A model generated the notes under the pieces. The model had not been told where the DNA came from and ran no database searches. It worked only from the letters and a program-made list of their open reading frames with translations. A program made the translations under genes and the position numbers. From assembly GCA_004009845.1 (NCBI GenBank), contig RMBW01000023.1, positions 310,001 to 374,000 on the forward strand: a stretch of 64,000 bases of DNA, given 5' to 3'. The stretch comes from Davidsoniella eucalypti. Taxonomy: Eukaryota; Ascomycota; Sordariomycetes; Microascales; Ceratocystidaceae. Of this stretch, positions 1-12,547 are shown one piece after another (position 1 is the first letter of the stretch; every line of letters begins with the position of its first letter).

Positions 1-1900
1 AGTGGCACTCGATAATACAGCCTAGGCATACAGATATATCTGTACGATAATACGTACATAGAAACACAATAAAACACACACACTCCAGACGCTTATCGTC
101 AGTATTGCTTGGTGTACCTGTAGACTGTAGTAAGCCTGGATAGTCGTCTTATTTTACCCCTTGAAATGTCTTATTTTTCTGCTCATGATATCAGAGCCAG
201 TTAGTTCTTTAGAACGTAATACGAGCAGGCCAATGCTACTGTGATATGACAGCTCTATAATACTTTGTGTTAGCGTTCCTGGTTGGCACTGTGCCGACGA
301 CACCTTCTCTATTTGAGCCTCAGCTATGTATGTATTATTCATAATAGAGTCATCGAAAGCCAAGCACACGACACAATGTAGCCTAGAATACGGCCATGGC
401 TAGTGGGTCAAGCACCTATACGCTATCGTTCTATACTGTAGTGACTACGGTTCCAACACAGGATTATGATTGTCTGATATCAACAATACAACGGTGCTAC
501 CAGTTTTAAATCCTAGAGCGTCATGATTTTCATGCTGTTTGTGCTCAAGGCCGTGTTAACGAGCATTAGCCATAAGCAACAATACCGTCATCGAGGTGAC
601 GGTAGCACACATTCCAGCTTACGACCTTGAATATGTTATATTTCTACAGATATTTATACAGCTAAGCTGTTTTACATTCCCTCTCTGTTTCACAATGTAA
701 CTGTGACTACGGCTATATATTTAGTGTGAATATCATCAGTAGAATATTTCATGCGAGATGATAAGACGCATATACATATCCCACTATCTTTACCTCCCGC
801 GCTAAGAAGTAGATACGCCTCTACAGACTAGCTTCAAAAGCTGCCGTATTGCCTACTCGGAATACATATGTACGTTACCCAAGCGGTGGTGGTGGTATAG
901 TCCGTGTGTTCTATAACAAAGGTGCAAATGAAAGACTTGAAAGATGTTAGGCCAGACTCGTATATAAGGTACATACAGGTAGCTATAATACGACCCAACA
1001 CTAATACGATATCGGAATTCTAGGCATCAGGCTTTCAATGTTTGGCAAGTCTAAAAGAGGCTTGCACCAACCTGAAATAGATTAGAGGACCAACTGTACC
1101 AGCCTTGAAAACAAATGGCAACTGTTTTTTACGCAAAAAAAGAACTCGATGATTCTTTGTGGCTTTGGCACTATTGGCCGCCAGCATAATCCGTAAGATA
1201 GATGATAATATTTCCTCCTCCTTTTATTAGCTCAGCCATATCACCATGCATTATGTATTAACTATGATATGTCTTGTTTGGTGCATACGTAGCACAGACA
1301 ATCTTAACTATGAAAGCCTTTAGCCACTCTAGCTATCTACACGCTGACTTCTGCTGATCGGCACGCACATTAGTCAGTCACAAGCCAACATATTTGTATC
1401 GCGGATGTAAGATATATGCCATACGAAGCAGAGCGGAGGCTATCACAGGTAGTCCTGAACTGTGGCTGAATAACCATCAACTAGTTTGACAGTGACTGAA
1501 TAGTGTGCTTGGAAATCGTTTAAATTTGCCAAACTTATATTCTGGGCGGCTCGCCATAGTCTGGCAAAAGAAGGCGGGCTGAGATAAGAAGTCGGCAAGG
1601 GTGACAAAATCTATAAAGCCAACAAAGTGTCCTAAAGTAGATATATTAATCTATATGTTACAGTAGATTCTCAGGTATAGAGGTCGAGTCTTCTCTTCCT
1701 GCAAGCCTCGTTGACACATCACACCAAGCGCCTACAACAAAGATAGTTGTATTTAGACAACCGCATATACGGCCCGACAGGTATCTTGATAACATCTGCT
1801 ATTGCAAAGTCAATGTATATATGGGGGTAGATAAGCTACTAGGCGTCATTTACGACGACAATATTTTCAATACTGGGATGGCTGGCAGAGCTAAACGAGA

Positions 1901-1936
<36 letters not shown>

Positions 1937-4024
1937 CACTCCCCGCCCGAGAGCCTATCGTTTAAGAAGGGGTGAATTCAAGTAGATAAGAATGGTTAAT
2001 ATAATATATTTATAGTATGATATTCGGCAATAGAAGCTTCAGACACACAGATATACGAAGAATCATAGACAGAAGTACCTAATCGGAATATGTTCACGTA
2101 ATAACTACGGGAAATAGTAACGTATAGCTACTGTTCAATACCTAGTATAGCTGAGTCTTCACTATTGCCACTCGCTATTGCTCCACATTCATATATATAC
2201 AGCTGTAGTTGCAGAAGCTTCTTCGCGGCACAGATCTTGAATTTGGCGTTGTTTCTTGAGGGTGGAGATAGCATTATTAAAGCCTTGATTTCTGGGTGCC
2301 TTGTAATATGATGTGTACTGTAGGCTCTGTTCCAGCTCGGTGGGTCAAGAAAGGGATCGGCTCAGTGTCTAGATAAAGTAGTCAGACTTACGAACAGACG
2401 ACGATCATGTCGATACACACTGTGTAATATCCATGTGCGTACTTAGAGTTGAGCCTGGCATATTCTAGACTAAATTAACATACTTTTAAAGTTTATGACA
2501 ATAAGCCTCGTAGCTGTAACAGTGTTGGTAGGACAATCCCCGACAGTATCAGACCATGAAAACCATGATATACATATGTACGTCTTCTATAAAACACTAG
2601 ACTCGGCTGCATTATGCAATAACTAGCTCATACGCCTTGTAACAGGCTTCTCCAAATCATTAACGTTACTTAGAATGTAGGAATCGGAGTGCAAATGCTA
2701 ACATACGCCCCTACTTTTCTTCACTCCCTTTGGATAGAATTCAGAGCACCATAGCCGGCCTTCTACGGGCGAAGTGCTAGGGCGAAGCCATGTTCGTGTT
2801 GGCGACATATTCCCAGTATTATTATTATCAAAGACGGCGTATTAATGAAAGCGTCAAGACCAAGTATCTAGATTTTCAGCTGGAAGTGGTGCTAACTATA
2901 AAAAAAACGAGGCTGGTATAAAACCCTAGATCCTAGTAATTGGTACTTGTAGTAGTAAGGGCGGTAAGCTGATAATTAGAGCTAAGACTTAACAAGAATT
3001 TACATATGTACGTAGCCAAATTCAAAGTACTCGGCGCCTATGTAAGTATAACGTGGTAAACTGAGTGGGGGTATCAGGGATGGAAAAAGAACGTCGACAG
3101 ACAACAAAGAAATTTGGAGCTGTTCTTTGACAGGCTTTTTTTCTTACTTGCTTGGTTACTGGGTGTTGATTCTAAATATTGACAAAAATAATATGTGACG
3201 GTATATGCAGACACACCCCCTACTAGCCTTTGTCTCCTCTCGCCTAATAGACTCTACTTAGTTTTCTCATCTACGGTGTGGAAGTTGATCCCTGTCTCAC
3301 CATAAGCCTATTCACCAGGATAAACAAATCAGATTCTTCCCGATATCAAAGAAACGTTCCAAAGAAGAAACAAAAAGAAATATGAAGATGGAGAACGAAT
3401 ACGGCAGGGATGGCATGACATGTGCATGTACAGATATATTCTCTACTCCTACGTTTAACGAGGGATGGTCCAGCAACAACAACTAGAAACTACCGAGTGG
3501 TTTGAGATCACGGTCTGGGAAACTCACTGATATACTTTGTCTATTCAGCTAGTAGCCCAGCCTGTACCGCCAAGGACCAGTTCATCGTCTTCTTATCTTC
3601 TTAGGGCCATCCAGACGTATTGTTAGTGCACACTCTTTGAAGTAGAAATCCCATTGTTACTATCATGCCTTCTCACTATTTACCACTATCGAGTGCTGTC
3701 ACTAATGCCACTCCCTCCCGCGCAATAGACTACTCTGGCTTTGGTAACAGTGACCCAAGACTCGATAGCCTACCTCCTCCTCGAGGTAGCTTTAAAGACT
3801 GTCCGTGCCGCTGGCTATGCAAGACGGAGGCTCTTTTTTCTCGTTTTGTTTCCTGAGTAGCTCTGCTCGGCGATCTTGCAAATTGGTTCTATGGTATAGC
3901 AAAGATCCCAAGACTATCTCACGCTTGCCAAAAGAAGGCAGATCCAGGAACTTTCCCTTTTCCTTTTTCTCTTCCATCTCCATCTGGGTTCAGCTTCTAT
4001 CTACTTTGCTAACGCGACTAAACC
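1..4024. other. intergenic region upstream of the GT2 gene
   Basis: About 4 kb with no supported gene; every reading frame is short and closed. It holds a 34-base T homopolymer at 1903-1936 and three copies of the motif ACATATGTACGT (near 866, 2573 and 3002). The last few hundred bases before 4025 are rich in C and T, as expected for the promoter and leader of the following gene. Confidence 0.6.
1903..1936. repeat. 34-base poly(T) tract
   Basis: An uninterrupted run of 34 T. No flanking target duplication or coding remnant was seen, so it is recorded as a simple repeat and not as a retroposon tail. Its length may be affected by sequencing error. Confidence 0.85.
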
Positions 4025-6968
4025 ATGGGTATCGGAAGCTACTTCAAGACTTCCAAGCCAGAAGCAAAGCCGGCTTCTGCTGCCGTGGCCGAGAAAGAGA
4101 AGTCTCCTGCGGCTGCTGCTCCTGTTCCTACAAATCAGGCTCTCAAGCTGCCCCCCTCGACTCGACCTTTCTCATATGGCTCATCGGCCGCACCTTCTTC
4201 GCCAGGCCTCCGGCCGCCAAGTGTAGCAGGAGGCGTATCAGCTTCCCGCCCCCAAAGCATCCGGTCATTCGCCTCCGGCCTCCTGGTTCTCGATGACATC
4301 AAACATGAGGTTATGGTAAACTATCTCTACCAGCAACAATGCTCCAACCTCTGGGTCAGTGATGGTGGTAGCGAGATCGAAGGTACACTTCTTCGAAAGG
4401 TCAGGGGCCAATATATGGCATGTCCTCCACAGCTTCTTGAGTCGCCTTTTGCTACTGCAGTTGCTGCTATGAATGTCCAGGTACGTCAAACCCTATTAAG
4501 CTACACAGCCCATATATAGCAAACTGACAGTTGACTCCGTCTAGTGTGCCATGACCGTCAACTCACGTGTCATCCGTACCTTCTTGACTTGGTCACCAGA
4601 CGCCGTCGACGTGCCGTTGATGAACGGTCTGCGGGTCCAGATTCTGCCTAGCATCGCCGATCTTGCTCGGGCACGCAAGCATCAGTTTGCTGCTTTTGTT
4701 GCCAGCGAAGGTCTATTGGTTGTATGGGATGACGACGCGCTACATCTGATCTCCCGCGCCAAGGCTATCGAGAATGAGCTGATGCAGTTAGTTTGGCAAA
4801 ACGCCAAGGCAGGTGCAGACTTGGACGAAAAGGCACCCGCTGGTGCTCTAGACGGTCGTGTCCTCCCCGAGATTGACGAAGAAAGCGGTGAGATCAAGCC
4901 TGAGGCAAGACCAGTCCATCTACAGAATGCCGTTCTTGTGTCCATAACCCTCTTCATTGTCACGGTGTCTTTGGGTGCCGCCTGGCGTCAAATTGCATCT
5001 CAAACTGTCGTCGACCTCAAGTGGCAACGCCTTGGCTTCCTGGCTCTTGCACCAGTTCAAGTGTTCTTCACTCTCTTCTTTGGTCAGGTCATTGTCGGTT
5101 GCTTGGCCCAGATTTTCGGTCCCATTCGTCAGATGAGCATCAACTCCAAGTTCTACTCCGCCCGCCCTCCTGTCCGTCTTCGGGGCGACGTTCTCCCCCA
5201 CATCACTATCCAGTGCCCTGTCTACAAGGAAGGTCTGAATGCCGTCATTGCCCCTACAGTGAAGTCTATCAAGCAGGCTATGAGCACCTATGAGCTACAG
5301 GGCGGATCCGCCAACATGTTCATCAACGACGACGGTCTACAGCTTCTTGGCGAAGAGGAGCGTTCTGCCCGTATCGACTTCTATGCTGATCACAGCATCG
5401 GCTGGGTTTCTCGTCCTCGACACGGTGAGAATGGCTTTTTGCGTCGTGGAAAATGTAATGTGTTTTTTTTTGCCTTGTGCAACAGTAACCCTAGTGCAGT
5501 CTCACCCTAATGGCGCAAAACTAATATGCGGTGTTTCTTATTAAATGTAGTCAAGAAAGCGTCCAACATGAACTTTGCTCTGATGATATCTTGCAAAGTT
5601 GAGGAAAAACTGAATGCAATCAACCGACCCCCTACCTGGACACAGCGCGATGAAGCTGTTGCCTACGAAGATGCTCTTCGTGAGGTACTAGAGGCCGATG
5701 GCCGTGCCTGGGCTGATGGCAACATCCGCATGGGCGATTATATTCTAATCAGTAAGCCATGCTCGTTGTACAGGCTCTTTATATGTAATTGAAAGCCCTG
5801 CTAACCAGACCTGCCAAAACAAATAGTCGACTCTGATACCCGTGTCCCCGCTGACTGCCTGCTCGACGCCGTTTCTGAGATGGAACAGTCGCCTGATGTT
5901 GGTATCATGCAATTCTCGTCTGGTGTCATGAACGTTACCGGCACGTATTTCGAAAACGGCATCACGTTCTTCACGAACCTGATCTACACCGCTATCAAAT
6001 ATACCGTGTCTAACGGTGATGTTGCGCCCTTTGTCGGCCACAATGCCATCCTGAGGTGGAGTGCCATCCAGCAGGTCTCTTACGAGGATGAGGATGGATA
6101 CGAAAAGTTCTGGTCCGAGTCTCACGTGTCTGAGGATTTCGACATGTCGCTTCGTCTCCAGTGTGCCGGCTATATCATCAGGCTAGCGGCCTGGGCTGGC
6201 GATGGATTCAAGGAAGGTGTCTCGCTGACGGTCTACGACGAGCTTGCACGTTGGGAGAAATATGCCTATGGCTGCAATGAGCTTCTGTTCCATCCTATCC
6301 GTACATGGCTGTGGCGTGGTCCTTTCACCCCCCTGTTCCGCAAGTTCTTGTCCAGCAACATCCGCTTCACTAGCAAGATCACTGTTGTCTCGTACATTGG
6401 CACTTACTATGCTATCGGCGCAGCCTGGATCATGACGTCTGTAAACTACTTCGTCATGGGATGGTTCAATGGATACCTCGACAAGTACTACCTGGATTCC
6501 TGGAAGGTGTGGTTCTCTATCGTCATTGTGTTCAACGGCCTCGGAAACATCGCGTTGGCAGTGATGCGGTACCGTATCGGCGAAAGATCGCTCCTAGGTG
6601 CTCTGTTCGAGAACTTCAAGTGGACCTTTATGCTGGCTATCTTCCTAGGCGGTCTTTCACTACATGTTTCTCAGGCTTTGCTGGCTCACATGTTCGAAAT
6701 CGATATGACGTGGGGTGCTACTAGCAAGGAGGCCGAGTTTAGTAACTTCTTCATCGAAGTGCCCAAGGTCTTGAAGAAGTTCAAGTTCTCCATGCTGTTC
6801 TCACTGGTGTTTATTGTTGGCATGATCGTCTTGGCTGTCGGTCCCTTTATTCCGTATGGCTGGAAGATTACCGATTTTGTTGCTATTCTCCCCATGGCGA
6901 CAGTTTCTGCGTCTCACTTCCTTTTGCCTTTAGCCCTCAACCCTGCTCTAATGACCTTCACTTGGTAA
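4025..6968 (+). CDS. GT2: type 2 glycosyltransferase (ZtGT2-like membrane polysaccharide synthase)
   Basis: Predicted integral-membrane processive glycosyltransferase of family GT2, related to the fungal GT2 protein needed for hyphal growth in plant-pathogenic ascomycetes; its polysaccharide product is not known. Four exons are supported: 4025-4480, 4545-5454, 5551-5751 and 5827-6968, giving 902 residues. Introns have GTACGT, GTAATG and GTAAGC donors and TAG acceptors; intron 1 has a CTGAC branch site. Visible GT2 motifs are DD (about residues 414-415), DSD (524-526, rebuilt by splicing across intron 3), SEDFD (about 624-628) and ELARW (about 661-665) at the usual QxxRW position. Two membrane segments (about 281-299 and 315-342) precede the catalytic domain and several follow (about 707-896). 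The N-terminal 90 residues are Ala/Pro/Ser-rich. The start ATG follows a pyrimidine-rich leader. Chitin synthase is less likely because its signature motifs are absent. Confidence 0.88.
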
Positions 6969-7571
6969 AATAACTGAGATATCTCTCAGCTATCTCGTAC
7001 AGGCTATCATAAAAATCAAGATGGTGCTTTGTATCTTTCACGTTCTTTAACTTCTCATTGTGGGTTCTCCAAACATTTCATATCCCTTTATCATTTATTT
7101 CTTCACATCTTGAGCGCTTTGAAGTTTCAGTTGAGGATATTATCGAGGTTTTCTTTGTCTAATTATCGTGATAGCTTGAAGCTATGTAGGTGTTTATCAT
7201 AATGTGACACGATATTTCGTGTTTACCGGTTCTTGTTAACGTAGTTTCAAAAATAAAATATAGATTAATACGTTGGATGCTGTTTTGTACTAACTAACAA
7301 GGTGATTTTCCAACGAGATGATAGTGTAGTCCGTCATATTAGTATTAGTTACACATATTTTTAATTCTCAAATGGAAAAGGAGATAAATGAATAAGGAGT
7401 AAAATTAAACAAAACAAAGCCTCTATCTAAGTAACGTTAGTAGCTAAAACAAAACAATACATTAACCATCCAACTTTTTTTTTTCCCATCCCATGTGTTC
7501 ATTCATTTTGATTACTATAAACATAGGTCATAACAGATTGAAAGGATAAACATGACAAGATGTATCTATCC
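6969..7571. other. convergent 3' intergenic region
   Basis: About 600 bases between the stop codons of the GT2 gene and the ABC-F gene. AT-rich with several A/T runs, as expected for two facing 3' untranslated regions. No other feature seen. Confidence 0.7.
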
Positions 7572-10500
7572 TTACTCGGCTTCATCGTCAGTGTCAAGAG
7601 GCCGGGCAGTGCCCTTGGGACTGCTCAACCACTCAATGTGACGAAGTCTACGACGAGCCTCACGATCCTTGAGCTCCTTCTTGGTCATCTTCTTCTTTTT
7701 GCGGGCCTTGAACTTGAGCTCGCCATTGTCCTCAGCTCCGGAAACCACAGTGCTAGGAGCAGTGCTAGGCGCAGCAGACGTCATGGCACTACCAGCAGCA
7801 GAGTTGTCCTCGAAGCGGTCCAGAGAAACAACAGCTTTGCCCTTCTGGACCATACGGCCATCATTGACATGCCATTGCTCGGAACATAGAGCACCAACAA
7901 ACTCTTCGTTGTGGGAAATAAGAATCACACCACCCTTGAAGTCACGGATGGCAACGGCTAGACCACCAAGAGAGTCGCGATCCAAGAAATTGGTAGGTTC
8001 GTCGAGAACAAGCAGATGAGGGTTGTTCCACATGGCGCCAGCAATAACGACCTTGACCTTCTGACCACCAGAAAGCGATCCGATTTCATTGTGGTTGGCA
8101 ATTTCAGGGTCGAGACCCAGATCTAGGAAGTGCTGTGAGATGACGCTAGGCTGCAGCTCACGGTAACCAAGACCCTCACGAGAAGCCTCATGATCATCGA
8201 ACTCCTGGATCAGCTTGTTGAAGCCGTACTCAATCAGCTTCTCGCGGGAAATGAAGCTGTTGTGCTTGGGCATCAGACCACGCCACTTGACCTCGTACTG
8301 GAATGTCTTCTTGTACTTGGAACGACCAACCAGGGCCTCGACCTGGCGAGAAGACTTGCCATCACCGAGATCGATAGGCTTGTCCATTTGTTCCTGCTCC
8401 TCAGTTGTCATGATACGGGTCTGCTTCATGTGAACCTCGCGATCGTCACCGTGCTGGTAACGCCACTGTAGGTACTGGTTGGGTGTCTTTTCAAGATGCA
8501 TTTCCACGTGTTCAAGAGCATGTTGCTTGATGTAACCAATACGCAGATTGGGGTGCTTCTCTACCTTTCCGGTGGAAGGGATGACCTCGCCAGTCAGCAT
8601 CTTGATGAGAGTAGATTTACCAGCACCGTTGGGGCCAATGATGGCAACACGAGAAGACAAAGTAAGTTGGCATGAGACATCCGACAGCGAGGGCTTAGGC
8701 GCCTTGGGGTATTGGTACGTGGCATTGCTCATACGGATAATGGCACGGGTGTTGGACTTGACACCAGTTAGAATACCAGGAGGAGGGAACTTGAACTGCA
8801 CAGCCGAAGCAGAAAGGGTGTAGTATGACTTGGCCTCGGGGCGAACATTGACAAAGGCAGCCAGGTTACCGTGGTAAAGGGCAAGTTTCTTGTTGGCCTC
8901 GTAGTGGTAGATGTCAGTGGTGACCTCATCCAAGAAGCCAGAGTCGTGAGAAACAATCAGCGAGGTGATGTCGGGGTGGGTCTTCAAGTAGGTCTCCAAC
9001 CACTTCACATTGGCAACATCCAAGTGGTTAGTAGGTTCGTCAAGTAGGAGAACATCAGCCTTTTGTAGCATGGCACGAGCAAGAGCCAGCTTCATCTTCC
9101 AACCACCAGACAGAGAACCAACGGGCTGGCTTTGACGGCCTCCAGCGCCAGAATTGAAACCGAACTCTTCTAGAACTTCTACGACACGTTCGCGGCCTGC
9201 GGCAGCGATTTCAGGATCTTTGATAACAAAATCCAGAATGCTGATGTCAGCGTCTTCTCCCTGGTTGTGTTCAACATAGCAGGTGCGAAGAACATCTTGA
9301 GAAGGGAATCCCTCAAGCTTACTGCCAGCAATAGCCTTCATGAGAGTAGATTTGCCGGCACCATTGCGACCACATAGACCGTAGCGGTGACCCTTCAGAA
9401 GACGGAGGTTTGTGTGGGAAAGTAGCAGCATACCACCGTAAGCTAGAGAGAAGTTGGCATCGACAATCTCAACTTCGCCCTCCTCATCCTGGGGAGGTTG
9501 GCCGTTCTTCAAACGATCCTCGATGGCGTAGTGCTCTTGGACAGCAGCTGCGATATCTTCGGATTCAGTCGTCAAAGATGCCAAGTAAGGGCCAACAACC
9601 TTGGAGATGCGGTCAAGTTGGCGGTGATTAACATCCTCGGCAACCTGCTCACTAAAGTATGGGCAAACGAGCTTGTAAGCGGGAGTGGTTTGGATGTTAA
9701 GGCCCTTCTTCTTGATTTGCTCTTCGACAATCTTAGCAACATCAGAGGCAGTGACGCGGGTGTTGATGGTAGTTTTCTCATCACCCATAGCCTTCTGGAT
9801 AGTCTGAAGACAGCGCGAGGCGAGTCCACGAACTTCCGGAAGCGAAGCACGATCAACGACACGCTTTACACCGGGCTGTAGCTTTGGCAGGAAAGTACGG
9901 GCTTCAATGGGATCATGAACAAGCTTGGTCAAGTTTTCGGTGACAACGACAGTCTGGCGAAGAACTTCCTGTGCGGTGGACGGATTGTTCAGAGAGCGTT
10001 CCAGGAACGGGGTAAGGAGAGCAAGAACAGGCGAGGTAACGATGGCGACGAAGGTAGTCATGGAAAGCGCATGGACGGCCTTTTGTAGAGTCTCAGCAGA
10101 AGGGTTTTGCATAGAGTTGAGCAGGAGAGGGATACGAGGAGCCACATCATCGTTTGAAAGTAGAGTTGTCAGAGATGACATGGAGGCGACTGCCTGCTTG
10201 GAAACATCGCTCTTAAGGTCATGCATACCCTCCTCGACAATGGGGATAAGGATAGCTAGCTTAGCACCCAATGCCTCACGGAGGATATCTTTTTCGTCAG
10301 AAACCTCCTTAGAGACACCAATTTCCATCTTGGCCTTATCGGCCATCTTCTGCAGGAGAGTATAGGCGCCAACGGTACCTTGCCATTTTCCGGTCTTCTT
10401 AGAAAGGTAGCGGACAAGGCACGGGAGAAGTCCGACCAACATGGCTTCAGCGCTCAGGTTGTTGAACAAAGCATCGATGGCGTACTGAGCGGCCTCGCGA

Positions 10501-10895
10501 ACGACAGAGCCCTTATCAGCAAGAGCATCTAGAGCAAGGTTGAATACGCCATCGTCCTCAACAAGAAGAAGCACTTCGCTAATACGATCACGGGCGGGGA
10601 AGCGTTCAAAGATTGCGCCTAGTAGGTTTTGAGCACTCTCGCGGCGGAGACCGCTCTTCTTGTCGTTGGCAGCCTTCTTAACCTCGGCAAGGATACCAAA
10701 CTGGGTCAAGCCAGCATGGCCAACGCTGTTGAGGAGCAGATCGCAGAGAGCATAGCAAGAATCAACAGAAGCCTGCGAAGTTTGAGCCTCAAAGATGGTA
10801 GAAAGAATACCACTAACGTCTGCACTAGACGGGGCAGGGCCAGTGCCTGGGGCGATCATGATGGGCTGGCCCGCGGCGGACGCCTGAGCTGCCAT
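7572..10895 (-). CDS. elf1: ABC-F ATPase of the eEF3/New1 family (Elf1-like)
   Basis: Single-exon protein of 1,107 residues with the fungal eEF3 architecture. A HEAT-like helical N-terminus (about 25-370) and a linker are followed by ABC domain 1 (Walker A GRNGAGKST about 509-517, signature LSGGW 594-598, LLLDEP 616-621). ABC domain 2 follows (GPNGAGKST about 754-762, LSGGQ 941-945, LVLDEP 962-967). A chromodomain-like insert sits at about 848-900, inside ABC2, as in eEF3. The tail is Lys-rich (about 1061-1078). These proteins act on the ribosome; S. cerevisiae New1 works in translation termination and recycling, and S. pombe Elf1 was described as an mRNA export factor. The HEAT region, the chromodomain and the tail segment RRRLRHIEWL fit the Elf1/New1 branch better than canonical eEF3. 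There is no Gln/Asn-rich prion-like N-terminus. The family is certain; the branch is inferred from memory of the families. Confidence 0.9.
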   Translation of the reverse strand: MAAQASAAGQPIMIAPGTGPAPSSADVSGILSTIFEAQTSQASVDSCYALCDLLLNSVGHAGLTQFGILAEVKKAANDKKSGLRRESAQNLLGAIFERFPARDRISEVLLLVEDDGVFNLALDALADKGSVVREAAQYAIDALFNNLSAEAMLVGLLPCLVRYLSKKTGKWQGTVGAYTLLQKMADKAKMEIGVSKEVSDEKDILREALGAKLAILIPIVEEGMHDLKSDVSKQAVASMSSLTTLLSNDDVAPRIPLLLNSMQNPSAETLQKAVHALSMTTFVAIVTSPVLALLTPFLERSLNNPSTAQEVLRQTVVVTENLTKLVHDPIEARTFLPKLQPGVKRVVDRASLPEVRGLASRCLQTIQKAMGDEKTTINTRVTASDVAKIVEEQIKKKGLNIQTTPAYKLVCPYFSEQVAEDVNHRQLDRISKVVGPYLASLTTESEDIAAAVQEHYAIEDRLKNGQPPQDEEGEVEIVDANFSLAYGGMLLLSHTNLRLLKGHRYGLCGRNGAGKSTLMKAIAGSKLEGFPSQDVLRTCYVEHNQGEDADISILDFVIKDPEIAAAGRERVVEVLEEFGFNSGAGGRQSQPVGSLSGGWKMKLALARAMLQKADVLLLDEPTNHLDVANVKWLETYLKTHPDITSLIVSHDSGFLDEVTTDIYHYEANKKLALYHGNLAAFVNVRPEAKSYYTLSASAVQFKFPPPGILTGVKSNTRAIIRMSNATYQYPKAPKPSLSDVSCQLTLSSRVAIIGPNGAGKSTLIKMLTGEVIPSTGKVEKHPNLRIGYIKQHALEHVEMHLEKTPNQYLQWRYQHGDDREVHMKQTRIMTTEEQEQMDKPIDLGDGKSSRQVEALVGRSKYKKTFQYEVKWRGLMPKHNSFISREKLIEYGFNKLIQEFDDHEASREGLGYRELQPSVISQHFLDLGLDPEIANHNEIGSLSGGQKVKVVIAGAMWNNPHLLVLDEPTNFLDRDSLGGLAVAIRDFKGGVILISHNEEFVGALCSEQWHVNDGRMVQKGKAVVSLDRFEDNSAAGSAMTSAAPSTAPSTVVSGAEDNGELKFKARKKKKMTKKELKDREARRRLRHIEWLSSPKGTARPLDTDDEAE

Positions 10896-12547
10896 TATGA
10901 TGAGTAGAAGTGTGTTTTCGGTAAATTTCTAAAAACCCGAGCTGGATCTTTATGATGTATCGGCGTATCGAGAACGAGACTTCAGATGCCTGTATCGCAA
11001 GAATGGTATTGCGACTGTGTGGGTTCAAACCCGTTAGTTAGACATTTGAAAAGCAAAGGTGTAGATAGTGAAAGTAGGGCAAGTCGAGAACCAAAGCTGA
11101 TAAACGAGAGACAACCTTCTCTGCGTACCAAAAGATCGAAACCGCAAGAGCAAATGGTAGAAGAGAATGAAAGAATGAAACATACCTACAGGTTAGACGT
11201 GCAGCAACACAGTCCGAAGGGAGGGCGGGATAGAATAGCGTTGCAGGAGGCTCTTCCAATGTTGGTTTTTACCAGAGAAGAAGACGGCTCGTTGAAGAGG
11301 AAGAAGAAGAAGAACAAATAAAAACAAGAGGGGACAAAAGAAAGAAGGAGGTAGTCAGAAAAGAAAAACAAAGTCAAAGATAAGGATCCCCCTAAGAGCG
11401 TCTGGTTTGGCTTTGTCGCTAAAGCCTCTTGGCTGTTCTAGTTCTAGGTTGTAGCAGCAATTATAGTTCAAAGTTATGCTCTAGAACTGAATCTCGTCCA
11501 AAGACTCTACCAAGATTTTCTCTTCTTAAGGGCACAGGCAGTAAAAAGCCAAAATGATAGCAGGTTTAAATTTTCATCATGTCCCTAGGCGGTGCAATTG
11601 GGGGTCCACGATAAGATAAGCAAACATTGGCACTAAAAAAAAAAAAAAACAGCTTTAGCAGCGGCCCCACCGCAACACAACGCTAGAACGCGATAGGAAA
11701 GGGTCAAAATGAGCCTCATATTGAGCGGTAAAACTATACTTGAATCTTACATACATCTGTACCTGTGTACACAGTCTGCAGTTAATTATGTAGTTAAACA
11801 AGGCGGAATGGCCTTGAAATCGACCGGCGATACCGGTCCAAATGTATCTAGTCATTATATGCTATGAACAACTCATCCAGAAAAAGAAGTGGCAGAAGGA
11901 TAAATGGAAGAAGCAAAACTCACTAGTTCAGGCAATTTTTTCTGGAATCTATCCGGAAACATCCATCCAAAATTAATTAAGTTAAATTCTTCATCATGGT
12001 ACAACTAAAGATACTTTGGCACGATTAGGGGGGCGCCATAATCTATCAATAACACCAATATTGAACAGGTATTTCAGCTAATACATCCTCATATCCAATA
12101 CAATAGTACAAGGCTAGATGTACCGAATTGTATTAAATACATTTAGCGATGTCCGTCTCACCCTAAAACACATACATATATAGACGCACATATGCCGTCC
12201 TACCCAATCCAATTTTCCTACCAAGGATGTCGACCGCCTAACAACACACGAGCCGGCTTAGGCTTGTCTGGCCGACTTGCTATGGTATTTGCCTAAGCCC
12301 CGCCACAAGCCAAACCCAATTCGGTAAGCCAAGCAGCTAAGGGGCAAGGTACATATCTGTATGTACTGTATATCCGACCATACCCTAAGCTCGCAACCCA
12401 GACACGATGCTGCACCACACAACACTGCCCAAGTAACACGCAGAGCATTACCACTGACTCTACCGATAATATCATAGCTCAACATTCCCATTCATCGATT
12501 CGGAATCTCCAAACTCTGTATCCAAACTCTGCACCAAGTCTGCAGAA
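10896..12547. other. divergent promoter region between ABC-F and GH3 genes
   Basis: A 1.65 kb shared upstream region between divergently transcribed genes. The minus-strand leader of the ABC-F gene probably lies in the purine-rich stretch near 11050-11390 (pyrimidine-rich on its coding strand). A 15-base A run lies at 11635-11649. Near 12350 there is a TACATATCTGTATGTA-type imperfect palindrome. No gene seen. Confidence 0.6.

Noticed and set aside
11027..11040. GGTTCAAACCC, a good tRNA box B
   Set aside because: No acceptable box A, acceptor stem or anticodon arm lies in the 60 bases upstream, and the T-stem does not pair.
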